Shown: piece after piece, positions 55,508-64,000 of the stretch
How the letters are laid out: the number at the start of each line of letters is the position of its first letter
Position numbering within the stretch: the stretch's first letter is position 1
Source: Haliclona indistincta
Taxonomy: Eukaryota > Porifera > Demospongiae > Haplosclerida > Chalinidae
Assembly (NCBI GenBank): GCA_964017065.1
Contig: OZ024789.1
Span: 2,972,657-3,036,656 of the forward strand
DNA length: 64,000 bases
Direction: 5' to 3'
Position numbers and translations under genes: made by a program
Notes under the pieces: generated by a model
Told to the model about the DNA's origin: nothing
The model's input: only the letters and a program-made list of their open reading frames with translations
The model's database searches: none

Positions 55508-56104
55508 TTAACCCTTTAAGGCCTATAGCGGATTTAGGTGCCATAATTGACTCCACCTACTCTAGACGTCATAAAAAGTGCTCTAGAAAGGTCAAAACAA
55601 GTTTAATTGCAAAAGATGACTTTACCTGAAAAAACCCACTGTTTTTCGGCACGCCCTCCCCACTAAAACGCACAGTACGGGGGAATTTTAAAGGAGGGTG
55701 TCCCCCCGTTAACCCGGGGTTTGAAGGGGCAGAGCTCCTCGCCACTTTTGGCATTTTTAAGGCTTCAGGATGCCCGGAAATGCATACTTGGGCATAGAAT
55801 ATGGTCTGAACTATGCTGTTTGCTCACCTGGACACCACCAGGTTTTTGTATCAGTCACCAGGGCTAAACGAAGACCAAAATTGGCTGGAAAATGACGAGG
55901 TTGCAGTACTTAAGCGGCTTCAGTTCCGAAGTGGGAGTGGCCAACTCAGAGTTTAGTACATGGTCGTAAACTTTGACATACCAGGAAAAAACAGTGCTAG
56001 TTTGGACCAGCTAGCGTACTGCATGTTGTAGAAAATGCAAGACAAACTGTCAGTTTAGAGCAAGTCGAATTTTCGTCAAAGTAATTCAGGCACTAAAGAG
56101 TTAA
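55508..56104. mobile_element. TTAA-flanked element (piggyBac-like MITE)
   Basis: Bounded by TTAA at 55508-55511 and 56101-56104. The inner ends CCCTTTA and TAAAGAG are inverted with one mismatch. The TTAA duplication and C-rich 5' end are typical of piggyBac-type elements. It has no transposase frame, so it is non-autonomous if correctly identified. The family assignment is tentative. Confidence 0.55.
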
Positions 56105-56124
56105 AGTTTATCATGCTTAATTTT

Positions 56125-56232
56125 GCACCTCATTTGAGAGACATTAAATCTGACATGGTATTCAATAATGGCAAGGATTATTTTACATAATTATACTAGT
56201 GAAATGTAAGGAGTAGAGAAAAGAAAATAATA
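56125..56232. repeat. dispersed repeat, copy 2
   Basis: Matches 3549-3655. It directly follows the TTAA element here but not at the first locus, so the two are independent. Confidence 0.8.
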
Positions 56233-56287
56233 ATGCTAGCAATAATTAGTTAATCATAGGAGTCATCCAGCTTTAACTTGAAAAGCT

Positions 56288-56452
56288 GCCATTGTGTAGC
56301 CATTGTGTACCCATTATGTAGCCATTGTGTAGCCATTGTGTAGCCATTATGTAGCTATTATGTAGCCATTGTGTAGCCATTATGTAGCCATTGTGTAGCC
56401 ATTGTGTAGCCATTATGTAGCCATTATGTAGCCATTGTGTAGCCATTATGTA
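56288..56452. repeat. 11-bp minisatellite (GCCATTRTGTA)15
   Basis: Fifteen contiguous 11-bp units GCCATT(G/A)TGTA with two other substitutions. The last unit flows into 'ggtacagttattatgatg', the beginning of the subtype-iv upstream block, where member 11 has a single 'gtaggtacag'. Confidence 0.95.
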
Positions 56453-57030
56453 GGTACAGTTATTATGATGCTATAGAAGTATGAGGTTTACTTGTAAGTT
56501 TGTTTTTCTGTCTGTGTCATCAGTATAATTATATCAGTCATCCATAAATTGTGTGCCAGCATAGCTAACTTGACTGTTATCAATACTTGCTTCCATGCAA
56601 GTGTAAAATTTCTACAAGAACATTTCGCTCTGTGAGTAACTAGCTGCAGTATGAATCTCTCAGCAGCCTCAATCGTTGTCATGTGCTCCTTGTTCATACG
56701 AACTACCATCTTTGGAACAGACATCTTTTTCTTCCACATAAGAAGTTTCCTTCAAATCTCTCGATTATGCTTTGCGGGAACGCAAGCAATTGCTTATCTT
56801 CTCTATCCTCTGCTGGGATGGCTGTCAGATGTCTACTTCACCAGATATAAAGTCATAAGATTATCTTTTATTGTTGTATGCATAGTAGAGGTTCTCTATG
56901 TTTCTTTAACCATTTCACTCCTAGTTGACAGTAATATAGTTTACGAGAAAGTGCCAACAATTATACTTCTTTTGATGGTTGTTCTTTCAATTATCTTAAT
57001 GCTTATCAGTCTGGGATTGTTTGAGGCTAA

Positions 57031-60000
57031 CATTACCAGCTAATAACGACATCCTGTTACAATTTCCGTATACTAAATTAACTTGTGTCCGTATACTTCC
57101 CTTAGTTAATGTATTAGTTCTATTGGGAGATGAACTTCTAGCAGTCATCCTGGCTGACGTGAACACAAATTTATATTTGCCGACCCCAGAGAGTAAACTT
57201 CAGCTCATTGGCTACTGATTAGTATAAAAAGTGTTGCAGAAAGGCAGCGAGAAAGCGTTCCCAAACGGGGTTGAAAGTCGCGACCGTCGCTCAATTGCAA
57301 TTGTATTGGCGAGGTCTAAAAACATGGTTTTTTCAAATTTTGAACGACTGTCGCTTGAAAAGCTTTAAACTTTTTCTATTTGCCGGCCCCAGGTTTGATA
57401 GAGTGCCTTTTTAGGTATCGAATGGTATGGTCGAAATTTATACTGGGACATGGGAACACGTTCCCTTTTGGGGGTAAAGTTGGGTGATATTCAAGTTCTT
57501 CCTCGTTGTACAAACAGTATCAACAGCTGCTTTTATAAGTTCAAATTCAAATTTACGCAATGGCTAACACTGTCTATGGTGTCTCTCTAGGTGCTCATAA
57601 GCCCTTTGTTGACGAAGAGATCATGGATTCTAGAAGTCACCGCGGGGCTTGCCGATCAGTGTCGCCGCCGAGTCATGCCGGCCGAGATCGTCCCGCTGGC
57701 GTCTCTGTCAACATCGTGCTATTTCAGCAGGACACTGGAGCGATGGAGAGCAACGGGTCATTCCATATCATTTCAACAACTTTTTGGCATGACCCTCTGG
57801 GATTTTCTCGAAACTTGGTATTGTTGAACCCCTCATGGTCATATGATTCCATAACAAGTTTCAGCTTGATACCTTGTATGGTTTCTTTTTAAACCCTGAT
57901 TGCATTTTCAACGATATTTCCTACTACTTGCTGTTTAACTATTTATAACTATGTTATATTTTGACCTATCAGCAGACTAATAACATCAAATTGAAGCTGA
58001 ATAAATGCTCTTTCATATGACATGCAGCACATAGTGCATCGCATGTCGTAACTATTTAACCACGCCCACATACTTTGATCTTTGATTCTTAAAAAAACGC
58101 TGCGTCAATTTCATTTTAAATGATTGTGATTTAATAGTAGTCTATTAGCTACTTCTATACCAAATTTCATGTTGGGACACAAATGGGAAGGTTAGTTTGC
58201 AAGCTTTATTAGAAAAAAGGGGCATTAATGCATACTACTTGGACACCAATAAACACAGTGAAAAGACTTGGGCTAGCTGTTTGAAGACTTAGGATAGTTG
58301 CTTGTATGTTGATTGATTGACATAGAAGGGAGTTCCACTTTTGAATAGAACTGTATAAGTTTTAACATTAATTCATTGATGTTGGTATGTCGATGTCAAG
58401 AATTTCAATAATTTTTTTTTGTGAACAATTTTTTAATCGGAATTTCTTTGATCACACAAGTCAACTGACATAATTTTGTGTTCTTGAATCAATGATAGAA
58501 GACAAGTAAAGTAACCTTTTGATCTTGTCGAATCTATATAGTTGACAATAGACCATGCAATCATGCCATAGTTGTTTTATAGAGTTTTGTAATGTTTTAC
58601 TTGTAGCAATACACGTAAGCCCTACACATAGCAAATTATTTTGCTGAAAATCTAATTACTAAAGCACTTCTGGTATATAAACTGTGATTGTATCGTTATT
58701 ATGAACATAGTCTGAGTTTTTGACTACGTGGTTTAATTAGCAAACCTAGGTAATAAAAGATACAAGGTTACTTGAGTAATTGACTATTATTTCATTAAAA
58801 TTGCATCTTGTTACTTAAAAAGGCTGCTTGTTGCTTTGCTAAAAAAATTTAAATAAAAAATTAATTTCTCACAAATCAAATTGCAAAAGCCTCAATCTCA
58901 CTTGTAAAACACTACATGTAATATCCCACGATTCTAAGTTCTGAATGCAGCAGGTGGTGAGGGAGGGTTGTTGCATACTACATTTGATTTACTATCTTTA
59001 GTACGTGTGATTGAAACATCAGTGATGAAGGTACACTTTTAAACTAGCTAGTGATCATTTTGCATGTCCTAATATCTCAGAAATGGACTAAACACTTCCA
59101 AGTGGTTCATACTCATACACACAACAACTATTTTGTCAAGGAAGTTTGATAATCATTAGTTTTCTATAATAGAAACATCAGCCACACTGAGTTTGAAGAG
59201 AATTGCGCTAGGATCCCATTTGTGTCCCAACATGAAATTTGGCTTAGAAGTAGCCAATAGACTACTATTAAATCACATCCATTTAAAATGAAAATTGACG
59301 CAGCGTTTTTTTAAAGAATCAAAGATCAAATTATGTGGGCGTGGTTAAATAGTTACGACATGCGATGCACTATGTGTTGCATGTCATATGAAAGAGCATT
59401 TATTCATTTTCATTTTGATGTTTTTAGTCTGCTGATAGGACAAAATATAACAAAGTTGTAAATAGTTTAACAGCAAGTAGTAGGAAATATCGTCGAAAAT
59501 GCAATCAGGGTTTAAAAAGAAACCATACAAGGTATCAAGCTAAAACTTGTTATGGAATCATATGACCATGAGGGGTTCAACAATACCAAGTTTTAAGAAA
59601 ATCCCAGAGGGTCATGCCAAAAAGTTGTTGAAATGATATGGAATGACCCAACGTCTTCTTGTGCCCGACTGTGAACCAATGTAGACGGCATCATTACAAA
59701 GCTATACCAGCTACCTGGAGCTTCTGGCATACCGTCTGTACCACCGAATGATAGCTATAGCATTGACACGTCTTTTGCGAGCGATTGGAGCTTACAGAGA
59801 GCATACTGTATAAAGGGCAAGTTTACTAGTCTTGGTGTGTATAAAGGAATAGTGTTGGCTTGTGCTTCAGACAGAGCACTAAGCTGCTGACTCAATAGCT
59901 GGCTGCATGCATACATTGTTGACCACACCTCTCTTTCTTTGTTTCTCGCAACAGTCTCAAACCAAGTGTAAGCCCTTGTCTGGACACAAGTAGCAAAGTA

Positions 60001-60852
60001 AATGACCTCTTGATCATCCAGTAGCAATGTTGATTTTACCTTTTTCTCTCGGCAAGGCTTTAAGTTCAAGAAATGCATCCAGAGACGACTACGATTGAAC
60101 TCTCTAAACTTTTGTTCTTGAAAAGACTTGAATACATGCTAGTATTGTTCTATCTATGCAGTGATAGTCAAGTATGATTGAAACAGTACAATAAGATAAG
60201 ACAATACAAACAGGCGACAGATCTGTGAGGGGGAAAACACCAGTCACACACACTGTTTATGAGAATCTTATTAAACATACTGTTTAGCAGAATGAGTGAT
60301 GTCTCTATCCAGCAGGACTCTCTATCCACTATCCAGCAGGACTCCTCTTTACAATAGCCCTCCCGGGACGAGATGCAACAACAATTGCTCTGCCAAAAGA
60401 CACCATAGACTTTATAATTATCACACATCACTACTGGCAGCATTGCTGCAGCTATACATGAGTATCTGAAGCCCATACCTGTACCGTAGGCTAAATTTCG
60501 TGGGTGCTATAGTGTGTACTACCGTGCTAACCTTCCATATTCTTGTTTGGAACAGTCGCTTGGTTTCATACGGTCATACCACCCGCTACAGTACCGAAAC
60601 CAAGCTCTGATGTATAGGCGACGGAGCTGACGGTGGTCCTGGGTATAGATTAGCTGCTCAGACCGCCTTATAATCCGTCAGCTGCCTCAGGAGAAGAGTA
60701 GTTCTGGCTAGCTGTAGTCCTCGTGCTGGCCGCCATTTCTTGTTACTATGGAAATCCCGCGCTCGTCAGTGCTTTATCGTGATACGCAGTGCAATTATTC
60801 GTAAAACACGCGTGAACTGAATTCCGCGGCATGTCCTCCTTTTCTGGTAATG
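57031..60852. mobile_element. 3.8-kb insertion with CATTACCAG ends
   Basis: Begins CATTACCAG and ends CTGGTAATG, a 9-bp terminal inverted repeat. The interrupted sequence 'gaggctaa|tgcaatac' leaves at most a 1-bp duplication (A). It contains the word TTTGCCGRCCCCAG twice (about 57169 and 57380), a nested long-inverted-repeat element (57755-59649), a 107-codon minus-strand frame at 59755-60078 with no family I recognise, and a GC-richer 3' part (60590-60800). It may be a transposon or a captured segment. Confidence 0.6.
57755..59649. mobile_element. 1.9-kb element with ~434-bp terminal inverted repeats
   Basis: Arms 57755-58188 and 59215-59649 are imperfect reverse complements over their whole length, starting GGGTCATTCCATATCATTTC. 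They surround a ~1-kb AT-rich centre without a gene. The flanks carry a 3-bp AAC duplication (57752-57754, 59650-59652). Non-autonomous. The 3-bp duplication would suit a PIF/Harbinger-type element, but the site is not the usual TWA, so I leave it unclassified. Confidence 0.8.
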
Positions 60853-62189
60853 ATGCAATACAGTTTGGTATGGAACAACTGTTGGAAAGCTCATCAGATC
60901 AGCTGAGTTCTTTCATCAAATGGTACTACTGGAGTAGCCATGTAGGACATTTTATTCTGTTTTTAATTTCAATAACAATGGTTGGTATTCACAGCAGTTG
61001 CTTGATACCAGCAACTAATATCCAACCTGTGAATGACTATATACAATTACAAGGCCCACTGTTGTTGTGTGTAGTGTCATTGCATCTAGTTCTAAGTATA
61101 GCTGGACTAGTTCTGCTCATACGTTACAAGAAAAGACTTAACATTGAGAAACCTGGACATAATCCACTCAAGCTGATCTACAAGGTGCTGAAGTACGCAT
61201 GGAAACACAAGTTTCCTGAAAATCGCAGTGCCTTCACTTACTGGGAAAATGACATTCCTCCTCGCATAGACCTTGGCAAGAACAAGTATGGAGGACCATT
61301 CACCACTGAGGAGGTGGAGGACACAAAATCATTCTATCGTATACTCCTCCTTCTTTTCTCTCTACTGGGTTTCCACTTCTCAGGACATGGCTACTCAACT
61401 GTACAACATTTAATGATGAACGAGTGTCCTAATACTTGGTTGCTTATATTGATTGAAGACCCAATGAATCTTACAACAATTGTAATCTTCACAGGCATTC
61501 CCTTGTATCAACTGAGTAATGAACGTTTTCGTCAGAGATATATTCCTAATATATTCAAGAGAATGGGGCTGGGACTATTCTGCTGTCTACTGAAGGTGAT
61601 TATTGAGATAACTCTGCAGGTAACTCAAGAGCTTTATTCAACCCAAAAGTGTGGTAATGATTTCGCTCCACTAGTTAACTGTTACCTTATGATTTCAAAG
61701 GTTAACTATAATGAAACTTGTGTCAATGCCCTCAGCAGTGATCACTGTACACCAGGTAACAGTATGTTCCTCATACTGCTAGTGGTTCCTCAGATACTAC
61801 AAGGACTGTCATTTCTACTGGTGTTTATGAGTGCCATTGAGTTCATCTGTGCTCAGGCTCCTCTCCGACTGAAGGGACTGCTCATTGGTCTCTGGTATGC
61901 CTCTCTGTCAGTTCACTACCTACTGGTAGAGGTTCCTGATATTTATATACCACTAACTGATGGTACTACATGGCAAATCATTCAAGAAGTGAAGGCATTC
62001 CTGATTGCTCTCTCCTTGATCTTCTTTGCTTATGTTTCTGGACGATATCATTATAGAGTAAGAGATGAGGTGGTGAATGAGCAGTATCTTATTGAAGAAA
62101 TATACGAGAGAGAGATTCTAATTGCAGCAGAAATGGAAGATGAAGATGATGATGATAGTGAATTATTGATTCGCTCAAATGTATCAAAA

Positions 62190-63445
62190 GAAAATTAAAA
62201 AGATTTCTATCGAAATCAAAAGGATGTAGGGTTGTGAAATCTACCACTGGTCAACAATGTAAACTAACAAGGAACAAGCATGGAATGGTAACACGATTGA
62301 CTTGCTAACAGACCATAGATCCCTACATCAGTGGCTGCTGTAGTTGACTATAGCTAGTTCAGCTTAGCTTGTTGCTATTGACTGACACCTGACGTGCATT
62401 CAGCTTGTGACAGCTTATGTACAGCCACTGATGTAGGGATCTATGGTCTGTTAGCAAGTCAATCGTGTTACCATTCCATGCTTGTTCCTTGTTAGTTTAC
62501 ATTGTTGACCAGTGGTAGATTTCACAACCCTACATCCTTTTGATTTCGATAGAAATCTTTTTAATTTTCTTGTTTGTGTCCTTTTTTTCTCTTTCAGTGA
62601 AGTACAGTTCAATATCATGTAATTACTGTGCCATCTTTGTTTCCACCATTGGTTTGGTTTTCCTGTTGTTGATGGCTTTTCTTTATTATTAACCATTTTA
62701 AACTTGTAGCTAAATAATTCTTATGCTGTAGATATCAGCTCGCCTACGCATGCATGAGTACATGTATACAGTGCATACGAGCCCCGCCCACACTTGTTTA
62801 CGGCGGTTATAATTATCTGGCAAGGCAGAATGGTGATTCTGCGCTTGCTAGCTTACCGTTCTTCGAAGACTCCAGACAAATATGTGTTCTCCGTGATCTA
62901 TACGGCGTGGCGGTACCCAAGCTTGTGCTTGGTCACGTGCGCTAACCACAGCTTGGTCACGTGCGTATTGCGCAATCACTACAATTATTAATGGCGTCTA
63001 ACACTTAGCTGACAATGGATCACGATCGAGAAATCGCGGAATTTATATTGCCGTTTCGCTAAAAACTAAGTTCAAAAGGCACATGCCAGGAGAATTTCAC
63101 GACTGTTCGTGGGTGTTTTGGTCTCGGCACTGCTCACGTAAAGGTGCTAGGCGAGTGGAAGAAAGAAAGAAAGAAAGAAGAAAGAAGAAAGAAGAAAGAA
63201 GAAAACGAAGATGACGAAACTCGATTTTCACCGTTTCCAGGTTCGTCACTTTAGTAACAATCTCGAGCAATCTCCTTGCTACTGTAAGATGGGGCAACGC
63301 CAGATAGCAGATTTAAGTGTCTTTGGACGTATAAAATTCATCACCAGGCGAAATATCAGCGTTTGAACGCTAATACATTGTATGTAGCCGCCATCTTGTT
63401 TTCTCGTTCAACCCTACATAGGGAGACACTACCGTGTCTCCCTAA
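62190..63445 (+). mobile_element. foldback/hairpin element, copy A (full length)
   Basis: Runs from AGAAAATTAAAAAGATTTC to the hairpin TAGGGAGACAC-TACC-GTGTCTCCCTA plus A. The stem differs from copies B-D at one pair with both bases changed. It sits between 'atgtatcaa' and 'tacagcagtag' of member 16, which is continuous as 'atgcatcaatacagcaatag' in member 12. This gives a clean view of the insertion site (A|T) and of the element ends. Confidence 0.92.
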
Positions 63446-63456
63446 TACAGCAGTAG

Positions 63457-64000
63457 ATGCAATAATTTTATTTCACACTCACAGAAAATGATTACACACT
63501 TGCAAAATATGCATCATAATGCATGCAACTCAGAAGTAACTTGTGAATTGAAAAAGCTTATACGGTTATACCTTAAGGTCACTATTATTGGCGGGTACAG
63601 AATTTAGCGATTTTACAAACTCCTTGAATTGGCAAGTACTAATTTTAGCATTTCCTTAAACTTTCTAAACATAATTATGCATGTACTATTTTTAGCGAAT
63701 AATTATGATGTTTTCGCTAAATTTGCTAAAATTAGTACCCGCTAATAATAGTGACAGTAAGATTACCTTATTGTAGACTAATTTTTTGTTTTTGTTATTT
63801 TTTGTAGATTAATCGAATAATTTTATGAGTCTCAAGCACTTTTCGTCTTCTCCTGCTGCATGTACACAATTCTAGCATATCCCATTGTGTTTTTACATGG
63901 CTTTGGGAATCACATGTGACACAGGTTATCAAAACATTAATTCAATGTGAAATATTAACTACATGTAACTGCATCTGGTGTCAATTACATCCAGTCAGTT
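63457..64000. repeat. duplicated flank, copy 3 (runs off the window)
   Basis: Matches 50131-50785 and 53985-54720, with a small insertion and a deletion of about 170 bp near 63958. The window ends in 'ctggtgtcaattacatccag', which in the other copies lies roughly 270 bp before a subtype-iii start. Confidence 0.85.

Larger units (their letters stand above)
55304..56650. other. insertions and subtype-iv upstream block
   Basis: Contains a tRNA-free, gene-free mix: a 'gcaccaaagcggtgctgatg' hairpin word, the TTAA element, dispersed repeat copy 2, an 11-bp tandem repeat, and the upstream block of member 16. Confidence 0.6.
56651..63456 (+). pseudogene. array member 16: subtype-iv gene split by a 3.8-kb insertion and a 1.26-kb element
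   Basis: The 5' piece 56651-57030 (MNLSAASIVVMCSLFIRTT to LGLFEA) and the 3' piece 60853-62189 (AIQFGMEQL to SNVS) align as one gene. The first break falls inside the codons for FEA-NA-IQF. The second insertion, foldback copy A, lies a few codons before the normal end and supplies a new stop at 62196-62198; the old 'acagcag-tag' end survives at 63447-63456. An ATG inside the first insertion (60831) opens a 455-aa frame covering the last two thirds, starting MSSFSGNDAIQFG. The tail MEDEDDDDSELLIRS resembles member 12, not subtype-iv member 11. Confidence 0.85.

Noticed and set aside
56288..56452. CRISPR array
   Set aside because: Units are contiguous without spacers; it is a minisatellite.
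57560..57892. 110-aa gene in the 3.8-kb insertion
   Set aside because: The frame crosses the border of the nested inverted-repeat element at 57755, so it is not an intact gene.

Overview
The window looks like nuclear DNA of an early-branching metazoan, most probably a demosponge (Amphimedon-like). The reasons are a spliceosomal U6 snRNA gene with a pol III-type TATA box, a cilium gene (CFAP54) with at least 17 exons and mostly short introns, a death-domain plus ankyrin-repeat protein, a CCDC115/Vma22 homologue, AT-rich intergenic DNA and many short non-autonomous transposons. The species is inferred, not proven.

Layout. 1-4.6 kb: an 18-bp-type tandem repeat, a truncated transposon copy, a U6 snRNA gene on the minus strand, and repeat-rich intergenic DNA. 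4.6-16.6 kb: 17 exons of the C-terminal part of CFAP54 on the minus strand. An intronless 1012-aa death-ankyrin gene lies inside one CFAP54 intron on the same strand. 16.65-18.0 kb: a four-exon CCDC115 homologue on the plus strand, almost head-to-head with the last visible CFAP54 exon.

18.1-64 kb: a tandem array of 16 intronless genes and gene remnants of one family of multi-spanning membrane proteins, recognisable as divergent POT/PTR2 (SLC15-like) transporters. Member 1 is on the minus strand and the rest are on the plus strand. Nine members are open full-length frames (1, 2, 3, 4, 6, 7, 9, 10, 12). Seven are broken (5, 8, 11, 13, 14, 15, 16) by a nonsense codon, small frameshifts, truncation at transposon remnants, or large insertions. 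All share two blocks that are almost identical at the DNA level (the TM6-TM7 loop region and TM10 to the C-terminal tail). The N-terminal half and the TM9-TM10 loop vary. The canonical POT proton-coupling ExxER motif of TM1 is absent from every member, and most tails carry an acidic dileucine-like sorting motif.

The array has grown by repeated segmental duplication. Five N-terminal subtypes recur in order with their own flanks, and the 3' flank of member 12 recurs after members 14 and 16. It is peppered with copies of a ~1.2-kb non-autonomous element that has a ~149-bp foldback at one end and a terminal hairpin ending CTAA at the other. That hairpin shows compensatory base changes between copies. 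Copies sit at several gene breakpoints, so the element appears to have taken part in remodelling the array. Other mobile DNA includes a 1.9-kb long-inverted-repeat element nested in a 3.8-kb insertion, a TTAA-flanked element, and a short element with a 5-bp target duplication inside a CFAP54 intron.
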